Below, piece by piece: positions 5,859 to 14,698 of a DNA stretch of 34,637 nucleotides (its first letter is position 1; every line of letters starts with the position of its first letter). The notes under the pieces are model-generated. The model was given only the letters and a program-made list of their open reading frames with translations. It ran no database searches and was not told the DNA's origin. The DNA is from Nitrospirota bacterium (lineage in GTDB: Bacteria; Nitrospirota; UBA9217), in assembly GCA_029858565.1 (NCBI GenBank), contig JAOUEV010000036.1, positions 1-34,637 of the forward strand, in the 5' to 3' direction. The position numbers were made by a program, and so were the translations under genes.

Positions 5859-7124
5859 TCAGATCTTTCTCCGTTTCTTTCTCGATGCGGGGGGCAGCAG
5901 GAAATCCACGACGTCGTCAACGGTCACGATCCCGCGCATGACCATATTCTCATCCACGACCGGCGCGGCAAGCAGGTTGTATTTCGAAATGAACTCGGCA
6001 ACGTCCATTTGTTCCGCGTCAAGCGAAAGGGTCTTCATGGGCGACCGCATGATGTCCTGCAATAGGGTCTCGGGCCGCGCCATGATCAGACTCTTGAGCG
6101 AGAGCACTCCGAGCAGCCGCTCCTGGTCATCGGTAATATAGAGATAGTAGACCGTTTCCACATCCGGGGCCTCCAGCCTCAGTTCCCGGATCGCATCCTC
6201 GACGGTCATATCAGGCGGGAAGGCCAGATACTCGGTCGTCATGAGGCCGCCTGCGGTGTCCTCCTCGTGCTCCAGAAGTTCCTGCACGTCCTCGGCCTCG
6301 TCCTTTTCCATGAGATTGATCAGTTCCTGGGCCTTGGCCTCCGGCAGATCTCCGAGAACGTCGGCAGCCTCGTCCGGCGGCATCTGTTCAAGAATATCCG
6401 ACGCTTTCTCCTTGGACATGTCATCAATGATGTCCGCCTGGACGCTCGGCTCCAGTTCGTGCAGTGCTTCGGCCGCCGTTTCGACGTCCAGCGACCCGAA
6501 AATGGCGCTCCGCTCCTTCTGAGACACTTCGCTGATGATCTCCGCGAGGTCAGCCGGGTGGAGCTGCGCGGCCTTCTGGCGGGAAACGGTCAGCGTAAGT
6601 TTGTTCAGTTTTGGCTCCACCGGCTGCAGGTAATGCCACCCGATCAGGACGTTCTGAAGACGATACCGCAGGACAGAAAGCAATCGTTCTCCCCTTGCCT
6701 CCACCCCGAGGCGCCGCAGGATGCCTCGCAGGCCGATGTCCGCCGCTATGAGCGATACCCGGCCGTTCACATCTCCCAGTTTGAGATCGTTGACCCGCAC
6801 GAGCTTGGCTCCATTGATGTCGACGATCTGTTTATCCAGGATATCCCGGCAGATAAGCACCTCCGCCGGCTCTATGACCGCAGGCGAAAGCTGGTCTCTC
6901 AGGAGGTTCACGGAAATTACCCGTTTATTGAACAGGTTGATCTGGTCCCAGGGAATGAGGTAGGTGAGCTTGCCGGACTTGACGACCAGCGCGGTTACCG
7001 AAGGAAAGGGGTCGCCCTGGCCGACAGTGATATCGGTCAGTTTCCCGATCTCTTCGCCAGCCCGGTCAAGAACCGGTTTCCTGTGCACCTCGCTGACAAA
7101 GATATCTCCGGCGAAAAAGGGCAT
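5859..7124 (-). CDS. Soluble PRC-barrel / MgtE_N / CBS protein
   Basis: A 421-residue protein with no membrane helix. Two PRC-barrel-like segments lie at about 12-75 and 88-145. The helical MgtE_N superhelix at about 190-300 is marked by repeats such as ADLAEIISEV, ADIIDDMSKEKASDIL and PDEAADVLGDL. Two CBS motifs follow at about 305-415, with ETVYYLYITDDQERLLGVLS and AAPVVDENMVMRGIVTVDD. In true MgtE channels these cytosolic domains sense Mg2+ and gate the C-terminal pore; here the pore is missing. The NRAMP-like transporter immediately downstream could be the partner. GGAG lies 6 bases before the ATG, and a consensus promoter lies just upstream. The tail is basic (RKKRRKI). Confidence 0.88.
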   Translation of the reverse strand: MPFFAGDIFVSEVHRKPVLDRAGEEIGKLTDITVGQGDPFPSVTALVVKSGKLTYLIPWDQINLFNKRVISVNLLRDQLSPAVIEPAEVLICRDILDKQIVDINGAKLVRVNDLKLGDVNGRVSLIAADIGLRGILRRLGVEARGERLLSVLRYRLQNVLIGWHYLQPVEPKLNKLTLTVSRQKAAQLHPADLAEIISEVSQKERSAIFGSLDVETAAEALHELEPSVQADIIDDMSKEKASDILEQMPPDEAADVLGDLPEAKAQELINLMEKDEAEDVQELLEHEEDTAGGLMTTEYLAFPPDMTVEDAIRELRLEAPDVETVYYLYITDDQERLLGVLSLKSLIMARPETLLQDIMRSPMKTLSLDAEQMDVAEFISKYNLLAAPVVDENMVMRGIVTVDDVVDFLLPPASRKKRRKI

Positions 7125-7164
7125 CCTGCGCTCCGGGTGAGGTCGGGATCAATGTGTCGCGCTG

Positions 7165-7192
7165 ATTATACCAGTGGTCGTTTTCAAGTCAA
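7165..7192 (-). promoter_or_regulatory. Sigma70 promoter of the MgtE_N/CBS-NRAMP operon
   Basis: On the minus strand TTGACT (7187-7192) and a perfect TATAAT (7165-7170) are spaced by 16 bp. The predicted start is near 7158, giving a leader of about 34 bases, too short for an M-box or similar magnesium riboswitch. Confidence 0.8.
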
Positions 7193-7464
7193 GAAAAAAG
7201 GCCTTTGAGCATGCATTGATGTGCTAGAATTGATTTAGAAAATGGATGCCCTTTGAAGTTACCACAGAACACGGTTGCTGGCGGATTTGAGTTCCCATTC
7301 TCGTAGATGGAAAGTTACAGCTGATCGTAGTACTGTTTCTATAAGCCTTTAAAATATCAATATAAATAAATTTAAGATGATAGAACCAGGCATTTCTGTT
7401 ATAGTTTTCGAGCGTTGGGCGAACTTCCTTACCGCACCGGCCTCATTGAAAGGAGATCGTTTCC
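7193..7464. other. AT-rich intergenic region without a recognised gene
   Basis: This lies between the divergent promoter at 7165-7192 and the PhoU-like gene. The part from 7340 to 7405 is distinctly AT-rich. TATAGT at 7400-7405 is a possible -10 for the rightward gene, but no convincing -35 accompanies it. I found no coding frame with a ribosome site and no clear riboswitch. Confidence 0.5.
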
Positions 7465-8067
7465 ATGTCGGAACAGACCACCAAGGACCTGAAGAAGGAC
7501 ATCTATCTCATGCTGCACAAAGCTCTCGAAATGCTTGAGCTGATCGAGGACGGCTTTGTAAAGAACAAGGTGTCCGCGCTTGATCAGGCAGAGGACCTGG
7601 CGAAGGACATTCAGACCCGGGAAGACCATCTCACCGGAGCACTGGCAAAGATCGCGGCATCGAATCCTGAAGCACGGAACATCCTCGCGGTTCCCGCTCA
7701 CATTGAAAAGATCGCCTACAATCTGAGAAGACTGAACGACGGCATCAGGACCAAGAACAAGGAAGCGCTCCTGTTCAGCGACAAGGCCATTCAGGAAACG
7801 GGCTCCCTCTTTACCAAGGCAAAGGATGTTTTAAAAAAGGCCGGAGACGCCACAGTGTCGTCCAATACAGCGCTTGCTGATACCGTTAAGGCCGACGCGG
7901 AAGCGTTGGTGCGCATGGCTGATGGATATGCCACCTCCCACGAGGACCGGCTCGTTGCTGGTGAGTGTTCTCCCAAGGCATCTTCCACCTACCTTTGCAT
8001 CCTTTATTCCTTCGAGGATGTCGTGTCCCACGCCAAAGAGGTGGTAAAGAAACTTACTGCAAAATAA
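7465..8067 (+). CDS. PhoU-like helical protein
   Basis: A 200-residue, almost wholly helical cytosolic protein. A segment near residue 75-110 (AHIEKIAYNLRRLNDGI) resembles the helix-bundle motif of PhoU and of PhoU-like tails of Na/phosphate symporters, which carry conserved acidic and asparagine positions for metal binding. No transporter is adjacent, so its partner is unknown. A second half with repeated alanine-rich helices fits a two-repeat PhoU fold. AAGGAG precedes the ATG by 9 bases. A bidirectional terminator follows. The family call is moderate; function in phosphate control is not demonstrated. Confidence 0.6.
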   Translation: MSEQTTKDLKKDIYLMLHKALEMLELIEDGFVKNKVSALDQAEDLAKDIQTREDHLTGALAKIAASNPEARNILAVPAHIEKIAYNLRRLNDGIRTKNKEALLFSDKAIQETGSLFTKAKDVLKKAGDATVSSNTALADTVKADAEALVRMADGYATSHEDRLVAGECSPKASSTYLCILYSFEDVVSHAKEVVKKLTAK

Positions 8068-8106
8068 CGATCAGCGGAAACTGCTGACCCCGGTTAAAAT
8101 AAAAAA

Positions 8107-8139
8107 GGACCAGTACCCGTTCGGGCTGGTCCTTTTTTT
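8107..8139. terminator. Bidirectional Rho-independent terminator
   Basis: GGACCAG (8107-8113) pairs with CTGGTCC (8126-8132), with an inner CCCG/CGGG pair. It is flanked by six A on the left and seven T on the right (8133-8139), so it can end both the PhoU-like gene and the convergent purH-like operon. Confidence 0.92.
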
Positions 8140-8157
8140 GTTCCACGAGAGTGTCTC

Positions 8158-9447
8158 TCAGTGCTTGAATACCCGCTGTCCGGTGAACACCATCGTGACC
8201 TTGGGATTCGCCTCATTGCACGCGGTTATCGCATCAAAATCTCGGTCAGACCCTCCAGGCTGCACGATCGCGGAAATGCCTTCCTTGAGCCCGACATCCA
8301 CTCCGTCACGGAAGGGGAAAAAGGCGTCGGACACCATGGTGGAGCCGATCAAGCCTCCCTTGTCCTTTTTCGTCTGGTCATCGATCTCCTGCAGTGCGGC
8401 TTTGTCCCGCTTGCCCTGGGCCGCTTCCAGCTCGTAGGTCTTATAGGGCACACCGAATTTCTTATAACAGAGCGCATCGGCATATTTCGTATACGCCTTG
8501 AATATGGCGATCTCCGCCACGCCTACGCGGTCCTGTTCACCCGTCCCGATCCCGACGGTAACGCCGTCCTTGACATAGATAACGGAATTCGATGTAATGC
8601 CCTGCTCCACATTCCAGCCGAACAGCATATCGTCATATTCCTGTTCCGTGGGCTTCCGTTCGATCTTGTACTCCTGCCCCTTATACGTCGTTTTTGCTTC
8701 CTGGAAATCCTCTTTTTTGCGGATGGCGTTCCTCTGGGACTGCTGTACGATCAGTCCACCGTCGGTGAGCGCCTTGAATTCAACGATGCTCATATCGCGG
8801 TATTTTGCCAGATCAGCGATCTTTTCGAGACGGATGATGCGAAGATTCTTTCGCTTTGAGAGAATGGAGAGAGTTCCTTCTTCATATTCCGGCGCCGCGA
8901 CGACCTCTAAATAGTTCGAATTAGCCAGCTCCGCCGTCCTTTTGTCCATGGCGCGATTCACCACGAGGCAGCCGCCAAAGGCCGCGATACGGTCTGCCAT
9001 GTTCGCCCGGTCATAGGCATCGAACACGGTCTTTCCGTAGGCAGCCCCGCACGGATTATTGTGCTTCAGGATAACCGCTGCCGGTCGATCCATGAGATAT
9101 TTCAGGATGTTCAAACCATTGTCCAGATCGGTGAAATTGGTCTTGCCGGGATGTTTGCCCGCCTGGAGCATCTGCTCTTCAGTAATGGCGCTCACCATGC
9201 CGTTGCCCGGCTCAATGAACCTTACTCCTGCCAGGACCAGGTTGCCGTTCACCAGTTCGTACATGGCAGCCTGCTGGTCCGGGTTCTCGCCGTAACGGAG
9301 TCCTTTTTCAATGATTTCCCCTGCTCCTTCATCGAGTTTCCACGTCCGTTTTCGATACATAAGCTTCTGCTCACCGAAGGAAACGGTCATTTCCGGCGGA
9401 AAGTTGTCCGCCATGATGGTCTTGTACATTTTTTTGATATCGCTCAT
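8158..9447 (-). CDS. purH: AICAR formyltransferase, stand-alone (PurH C-terminal type)
   Basis: A 429-residue protein matching only the AICAR transformylase half of bifunctional PurH. It transfers the formyl group of 10-formyltetrahydrofolate to AICAR, the penultimate step of IMP synthesis. The catalytic Lys-His pair is in ILKHNNPCG. Other family segments are LRYGENPDQQA, FGGCLVVNRAMD, TSNSVIYVKDG, VSDAFFPFRDGVD and AIVQPGGSDRD. The MGS-like IMP cyclohydrolase domain (about 200 residues) is missing, so ring closure needs another protein. The start at 9447 has AGGAGGA five bases upstream; an upstream ATG (9465) adds a poor extension. It is the last gene of the long minus-strand block, after livH, and ends at the terminator at 8107. 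Confidence 0.92.
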   Translation of the reverse strand: MSDIKKMYKTIMADNFPPEMTVSFGEQKLMYRKRTWKLDEGAGEIIEKGLRYGENPDQQAAMYELVNGNLVLAGVRFIEPGNGMVSAITEEQMLQAGKHPGKTNFTDLDNGLNILKYLMDRPAAVILKHNNPCGAAYGKTVFDAYDRANMADRIAAFGGCLVVNRAMDKRTAELANSNYLEVVAAPEYEEGTLSILSKRKNLRIIRLEKIADLAKYRDMSIVEFKALTDGGLIVQQSQRNAIRKKEDFQEAKTTYKGQEYKIERKPTEQEYDDMLFGWNVEQGITSNSVIYVKDGVTVGIGTGEQDRVGVAEIAIFKAYTKYADALCYKKFGVPYKTYELEAAQGKRDKAALQEIDDQTKKDKGGLIGSTMVSDAFFPFRDGVDVGLKEGISAIVQPGGSDRDFDAITACNEANPKVTMVFTGQRVFKH

Positions 9448-9486
9448 CTCTGTCCTCCTGCGCAAATAACCGCCGGCGCCCGCATT

Positions 9487-10389
9487 TCAAACCTTGTCGA
9501 TGGTCTTCTGGCCAAAGAGGCCCGAAGGCCTCGCGATCAGAGTAATGATGAGGACCAGGAATGCAAAGGCGTCCTTATAGACGCCGGAAATATAGCTGGC
9601 CCCGAAGTTCTCGATCAGACCCAGCAAGACCCCTCCCACCATGGCGCCGGGGATGCTGCCGATGCCTCCCAGGACCGCAGCGGTGAACGCCTTGAGACCC
9701 GCGAGATATCCCATGAAAAAATGAACGACCCCATAATACAACGTCACCAGAACTCCAGCGACAGCGGCAAGGGACGAACCGATCATAAAGGTAACGGAAA
9801 TAACCTGGTTCACGTTGATGCCGACAAGGCCTGCCATGATCCTGTCCTGGGATGTTGCGCGCATCGCCTTCCCCAGTTTCGTCCTGACCACGAAGAGCTG
9901 GAGCCCTCCCATGACCAGCAGGGACACCGCCAGGATGAGGATCTGGAGCGGCGAGACCGTCGCCCCGAAGAGCGCTATCCCGTCCGAAGGTACGACCGGA
10001 GGAAGATTCTTGTACTCCTTGCCTTGTGCAAGCATTACAAAGTTCTGGAGAATGATCGACATGCCTACTGCGCTGATGAGCGGGGCCAGTTTAGCGGCTT
10101 TTCTCAAGGGGCGGTACGCTGTTCGCTCGATCACCGCGCCGTATGCCGCACAGAACCCTGCGGAAAGGATCAGCGTGATGATCAGTTTCGCCGCCATGCC
10201 GATCTCCGGAGCGCCCGGCGAGGTCAGCAGGCCCATCACGATGATGGCCAGATATGCACCCAGCATATATACTTCGCCATGGGCGAAGTTGATAAGCTGC
10301 AGGATGCCGTATACCATCGTATACCCGAGCGCGATCAGCGCGTAGATAGCTCCCAGAGCAAGGCCATTTATCAGCTGCTGAATGAACAT
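9487..10389 (-). CDS. livH: Branched-chain amino-acid ABC transporter permease LivH
   Basis: A 300-residue inner-membrane permease of the LivH type with about eight hydrophobic segments. It begins MFIQQLINGLALGAIYALIA with the LivH signature GYTMVYGILQLINFAHGEVYMLG. The later GLKAFTAAVLGGIGSIPGAMVGG is the cytoplasmic loop that contacts the ATPase. It pairs with the periplasmic binding lipoprotein encoded 15 bp upstream. The second permease (LivM) and the two ATPases (LivG, LivF) that normally follow are absent; the next gene is the AICAR formyltransferase. It must work with ATPases encoded elsewhere, or the locus is a remnant. No strong ribosome site is seen before the ATG. Confidence 0.93.
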   Translation of the reverse strand: MFIQQLINGLALGAIYALIALGYTMVYGILQLINFAHGEVYMLGAYLAIIVMGLLTSPGAPEIGMAAKLIITLILSAGFCAAYGAVIERTAYRPLRKAAKLAPLISAVGMSIILQNFVMLAQGKEYKNLPPVVPSDGIALFGATVSPLQILILAVSLLVMGGLQLFVVRTKLGKAMRATSQDRIMAGLVGINVNQVISVTFMIGSSLAAVAGVLVTLYYGVVHFFMGYLAGLKAFTAAVLGGIGSIPGAMVGGVLLGLIENFGASYISGVYKDAFAFLVLIITLIARPSGLFGQKTIDKV

Positions 10390-10404
10390 GTGCTTGCCGG
10401 CGGA

Positions 10405-11514
10405 CTACTGTACCTCGATGAACTTTCCATCCTTGACCTTCCAGACAACGTAGGGCGCTTTGTTCACATCGCCGTTCTTGTCAAAGGATATGTCGCCGAA
10501 GGCTCCCCGGAACGACGTTTTGGAAATATATTCCGCGACCTTGGTCCCATCGGTCGTGCCGGCCTGCTGGATCGCCGTCAAGATGATGTTCGCTGCATCA
10601 TAGGCATAAATGGAATAGGGGCCTGCTTCACCATACTTGGCAGCATACTTCCCGAGGAACGCTTTTGCCGTCGACAGGCCGCCCGGGTCCTTGCCGAAGG
10701 TGACCAGTGTTCCTTCAGCCGCAGCTCCCGCGATCTTGATGAACGTCGGGTCGTACACGCCGTCGCCGGTGATCATGGGGGCTGTCAGTCCGATCTCCCG
10801 GGCCTGACGCACAAGCCGTCCTGCCTCGGGATAGATGCCTCCGAAGAAGTAGACCTCAGGCCGCTTTTCCTTGATCGCGGTCAGCACACCCTTATAATCT
10901 GGATCGCGCTGGACGATACCGTCGTAGAAAACTATTTCAATGCCGGGGCCAAGGGACTTCTTGAAAAAATCTGCCAGCCCCTGTCCATATGCGGTCTTAT
11001 CATGTATCACGGCAACGCGCTTCGGCCTCATTTTTTTAACGACAAAATCTGCGGCGATCTTCCCCTGCTGGTCATCTGTGCCGCAGACGCGAAATACCGA
11101 CTTGAATCCCTGCTGGGTGAACCGGGGATTCGTGGTAGCCGGAGAGATCATGACCACATTGGCATTGACGTAATATTCCGAAGCCGGTATCGAACAGCTT
11201 GAGTTCCAGTGTCCGACCACTGCCGCGACTTTCTGGTTGATGAACTTGTTGGCAACAGAAACCGCTTGTTTCGGATCGGCCTGGTCGTCACCGGCCAGCA
11301 GTTCGATCTTTTTCCCCAGGACCCCGCCTTTTTCGTTCCACTCGGCAACCGCCAGTTCCGCCGCGTTCCTGAGGTCGATCCCCATCTTGCTCTGGTCACC
11401 CGTCATTGGACCAGCAGCGCCGATCCTGATAACGTTCTGCTGCTGCGAAGTGCATCCCGCCGCCGCGAGACCGAACATTGCAAACAATATGAGCCGATAG
11501 TAGAAGCGGTTCAT
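10405..11514 (-). CDS. Branched-chain amino-acid-type ABC substrate-binding lipoprotein
   Basis: A 369-residue periplasmic binding protein of the LivJ/LivK (Peripla_BP_6) family. A lipoprotein signal peptide is visible: a basic start, a hydrophobic stretch and lipobox AAAGC with Cys21. The mature part begins IRIGAAGPMTGDQ, the typical first strand, and has VVGHWNSSCSIPAS and VMISPATTNPRFT, the ligand-hinge region. The ligand could be a branched-chain amino acid, another amino acid or an amide; the family is broad. Its ATG overlaps the TGA of thiE (ATGA, 4 bp), implying coupled translation. livH follows after 15 bp. Confidence 0.9.
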   Translation of the reverse strand: MNRFYYRLILFAMFGLAAAGCTSQQQNVIRIGAAGPMTGDQSKMGIDLRNAAELAVAEWNEKGGVLGKKIELLAGDDQADPKQAVSVANKFINQKVAAVVGHWNSSCSIPASEYYVNANVVMISPATTNPRFTQQGFKSVFRVCGTDDQQGKIAADFVVKKMRPKRVAVIHDKTAYGQGLADFFKKSLGPGIEIVFYDGIVQRDPDYKGVLTAIKEKRPEVYFFGGIYPEAGRLVRQAREIGLTAPMITGDGVYDPTFIKIAGAAAEGTLVTFGKDPGGLSTAKAFLGKYAAKYGEAGPYSIYAYDAANIILTAIQQAGTTDGTKVAEYISKTSFRGAFGDISFDKNGDVNKAPYVVWKVKDGKFIEVQ

Positions 11515-12149
11515 TTCCTTATCCCCCTTTGATGTGATCTCGTGCCAAGAACCGGAAGAATGCTGTCCTGCAGGACGCCTATTGCTGCCTTTGGATCGGG
11601 AGCGCTCAGCACCGCGCTGATGACCGCGACACTTTCCGCTCCTGCTTCAATGACATCTTTCGCAGTGACCGAGGATATGCCTCCGATGGCGATTATCGGC
11701 AGGGAAACTGCTCTTCGAATGTCCCTGAGACGTTCAATGCCCTGGACCGGACCTGCGTCCTTTGTCCGGGTCGGGAAAAGCGGCCCGAAACCAATATAGT
11801 CCGCACCGCCTGCCTCAGCCGCCTCAGCCTGGGAACGCGAATGGGTGGAAATGCCGATAATGCGGTCAGGGCCGAGCACTCGCCGCGCGTCCTGAAGCGG
11901 CAGATCATCCTGTCCCAGATGGACTCCGTCCGCGCCGACCGCACAGGCAATATCTGCATGGTCATTGAGGATGATGATCCCGCCTCCCCGTTTCACCGCC
12001 TCGACAATGGACCGCGCCGTACGAACAATGGATCGCCGCGTACCTGTCTTGTTTCGGTATTGGAACAAGCCGACCCCGGACGCAAGCGCTGCTGCTATGA
12101 TCCAGTCGGCTCGGCCAAGGAGAAGTTCCTCATCGAGGATCAGGCACAG
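11511..12149 (-). CDS. thiE: Thiamine-phosphate synthase ThiE, non-standard start
   Basis: ThiE joins the thiazole and pyrimidine phosphates to make thiamine phosphate. Core motifs are QYRNKT, ILNDHADIACAVGADGVHLGQ (diphosphate/pyrimidine site), GADYIGFGPLFPT and AIGGI. The first TTG usable by gene callers (12068) would delete strand 1 and helix 1. Reading the frame further upstream gives LCLILDEELLLGRADWI-IAAALASGVGLF, an excellent family N-terminus, but between the in-frame stop at 12213-12215 and 12068 there is no ATG, GTG or TTG. I place the start at CTG 12149; AUC (12158) just after the accC stop, or another rare codon, is possible. Length from 12149 is 212 residues, normal for the family. 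It is coupled to the accC stop upstream and overlaps the next gene by 4 bp. Confidence 0.85.
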   Translation of the reverse strand: MCLILDEELLLGRADWIIAAALASGVGLFQYRNKTGTRRSIVRTARSIVEAVKRGGGIIILNDHADIACAVGADGVHLGQDDLPLQDARRVLGPDRIIGISTHSRSQAEAAEAGGADYIGFGPLFPTRTKDAGPVQGIERLRDIRRAVSLPIIAIGGISSVTAKDVIEAGAESVAVISAVLSAPDPKAAIGVLQDSILPVLGTRSHQRGIRK

Positions 12150-12159
12150 ACCGCGGATA

Positions 12160-13506
12160 TTATTTTGCCGGATTATTGTACCGCTCCATGAACTTCGTCG
12201 AGATATCGCCGCTCAGGAAATCATCTTCGGCCAGTATCTTCTTGTGCATGGGGATCGTTGTCTTTACGCCCTCGATGATAAATTCATCAAGCGCCCGCTT
12301 CATGCGCATGATGGCCGCATCACGGGTCTCCGCATAGACAATGAGCTTCGCGATCATGGAGTCGTAAAAAGGCGGGATGACATATTGGGTATAAGCCGCG
12401 GTATCGACGCGGACACCGGGACCACCGGGAGGGTTGAACGCGGTAATGGTTCCAGGCGATGGGGTGAACTTCTCAGGGCACTCGGCATTAATGCGGCATT
12501 CTATGGCATGGCCCTTGATTCGAACCTGTTCCTGGGTGAAGGACAGCCGCTCTCCCGAGGCCACTCGTATCTGCTCCTTGACCAGGTCGATTCCCGTGAC
12601 CAGTTCGGTCACCGGATGCTCTACCTGGATGCGGGTGTTCATCTCCATGAAATAGAAGTTCCGATTCTCGTCCATGAGGAACTCGATGGTGCCGGCGTTC
12701 CGGTATTTCACCGTCTTCGCAAGCGCCACGGCCATGTCGCCCATGCGCTTCCGGAGCACCTCATCGACCGTCGGCGAAGGAGCCTCCTCGATGAGCTTCT
12801 GGTGGCGACGCTGAATGGAGCATTCGCGCTCTCCGAGCGATACAACATTGCCCTTCTCATCGGCCATGATCTGCACTTCAATGTGACGGGGCTGGGTGAT
12901 GTATTTTTCGATATACACATCTGCATTACCAAAGGCTGCAAGCGCTTCGGATTGCGCCATCATGAAAGCCGATGCGAACTCCGATTCGTCCATCACCACG
13001 CGCATGCCCTTACCGCCGCCGCCTGCGACCGCCTTGATGATGACCGGGAACCCCAGGTCGCGTGCAAGCGCGATGGCATCGGACTCTTCAGTCATGACAC
13101 CTTCGCTGCCGGGCAGGATCGGCACCCCGGCCTTCTGAGCGGTCTCCCGGGCGCGGGCTTTGTCGCCCATCATTTTGATGCTGTCCGCGCTGGGTCCGAT
13201 GAACTTTATTCCTGCGGATCCGCATACCTCGGCAAAGCTCGGGTTCTCGGCAAGAAAGCCATACCCCGGGTGGATCGCTTCAGCATCAGTGATCTCCGCA
13301 GCGCTGATGATGCTGGGAACATGCAGATAGCTGTCCGCGCTCTTGGGTGGCCCGATACAGACGCTTTGATCGGCAAAACGAACATGCAGCGAGTTCGCAT
13401 CAGCGGTCGAATGGACCGCGACCGTCTTGATCCCAAGCTCCTTGCAGGCCCGAATGATCCGAAGTGCGATCTCGCCTCGGTTTGCTATCAAAATCTTCTT
13501 GAACAC
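12160..13506 (-). CDS. accC: Acetyl-CoA carboxylase biotin carboxylase AccC
   Basis: A 448-residue ATP-grasp enzyme that carboxylates the biotin of AccB, the first step of fatty-acid synthesis. Family landmarks are [18 protein letters not shown] at the N-terminus, [15 protein letters not shown], the ATP-binding glycine loop [29 protein letters not shown], and [16 protein letters not shown] with metal-binding Glu and catalytic residues. The start is a GTG: 13506 has GAGG five bases upstream and gives the usual [11 protein letters not shown] beginning; GTG at 13512 is the alternative. accB lies just upstream, the normal accBC order. The last codons overlap the frame that becomes thiE. Confidence 0.97.
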   Translation of the reverse strand: MFKKILIANRGEIALRIIRACKELGIKTVAVHSTADANSLHVRFADQSVCIGPPKSADSYLHVPSIISAAEITDAEAIHPGYGFLAENPSFAEVCGSAGIKFIGPSADSIKMMGDKARARETAQKAGVPILPGSEGVMTEESDAIALARDLGFPVIIKAVAGGGGKGMRVVMDESEFASAFMMAQSEALAAFGNADVYIEKYITQPRHIEVQIMADEKGNVVSLGERECSIQRRHQKLIEEAPSPTVDEVLRKRMGDMAVALAKTVKYRNAGTIEFLMDENRNFYFMEMNTRIQVEHPVTELVTGIDLVKEQIRVASGERLSFTQEQVRIKGHAIECRINAECPEKFTPSPGTITAFNPPGGPGVRVDTAAYTQYVIPPFYDSMIAKLIVYAETRDAAIMRMKRALDEFIIEGVKTTIPMHKKILAEDDFLSGDISTKFMERYNNPAK

Positions 13507-13556
13507 AGACACCTCGAAGGGACTTGTAAGATTCCCCGGTGACCGGGGCGCTTCAA

Positions 13557-14033
<477 letters not shown>

Positions 14034-14070
14034 GCTGGCTCCTTTGGATCGCGACAGCGATCCTGGATAA

Positions 14071-14640
14071 TTACCCCTGCTTGACCCGCTCGATGAACGT
14101 TCCGGTCCGGGTGTCTACCTTTACAAGATCGCCTTCGTTGAGATAAAAAGGCACTTTGATCACAGCGCCGGTCTCAAGGGTCGCCGGTTTTGATCCGCCC
14201 GACGCGGTGTCGCCGCGTATCCCCGGATCCGTCTGCGCGATGACCAGCTCAACGAACATGGGGATATCGATATTGATCGGCTGCCCCTTGTAATAGAGGA
14301 CCTTGATCTCCATGTTCTCCTTGAGATAACTGATATTCTCGCCCAATTGCTTTTCATTGAGCGAAACCTGCTCGTACGAGGCGGTATCCATGAAAACCCG
14401 GTCCTTGTCCGCGGCATAGAGATACTGCATCGTCTTCTCCTCAAGTTCGGGAGTGTCCAGTTTTTCACCGGACCGGAACGTCCTATCGATGACGTTCCCG
14501 GAGCGAAGGCTCTTCATCTTCGTCCGGACAAAGGCACCACCCTTACCCGGCTTCACATGCTGAAACTCCACGATCACGTAGGGTTCCTTGTCCAACTCGA
14601 TCTTCAATCCGTTCCTGAATTCAGTTGTTGATACCGGCAA
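14071..14640 (-). CDS. efp: Elongation factor P
   Basis: A 189-residue EF-P, which binds between the ribosomal P and E sites and relieves stalling at polyproline stretches. Domain 1 has the exposed loop KPGKGGAF with Lys33 at the position that is lysylated, hydroxylated or otherwise modified in other bacteria; no modification enzyme (EpmA/EpmB or EarP) is seen in the window, and a lysine rules out EarP rhamnosylation. The C-terminal domain has the signature [22 protein letters not shown] and ends [16 protein letters not shown]. The start is TTG at 14640: GAGGAGG lies 9 bases upstream and no ATG/GTG fits the N-terminus. Confidence 0.97.
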   Translation of the reverse strand: MPVSTTEFRNGLKIELDKEPYVIVEFQHVKPGKGGAFVRTKMKSLRSGNVIDRTFRSGEKLDTPELEEKTMQYLYAADKDRVFMDTASYEQVSLNEKQLGENISYLKENMEIKVLYYKGQPINIDIPMFVELVIAQTDPGIRGDTASGGSKPATLETGAVIKVPFYLNEGDLVKVDTRTGTFIERVKQG

Positions 14641-14698
14641 TTCCCTGTTCCTCCTCTATAATCGTCTAACGCAAAGCGTCGATTGTCGTCTGCTATGC

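Noticed and set aside
4958-5941. Plus-strand open frame of about 330 codons opposite the NRAMP-like gene
   Set aside because: His-rich shadow composition with no domain pattern; the minus-strand gene has clear membrane helices and NRAMP motifs.
7125-7192. Magnesium (M-box) riboswitch ahead of the MgtE_N/NRAMP operon
   Set aside because: The consensus promoter leaves a leader of only about 34 bases, far shorter than an M-box.
9061-11202. Long open frame of about 710 codons on the plus strand opposite purH, livH and the binding-protein gene
   Set aside because: No recognisable motifs, spans three well-identified genes and their junctions, and has His/Arg/Asp-rich composition typical of an antisense shadow.
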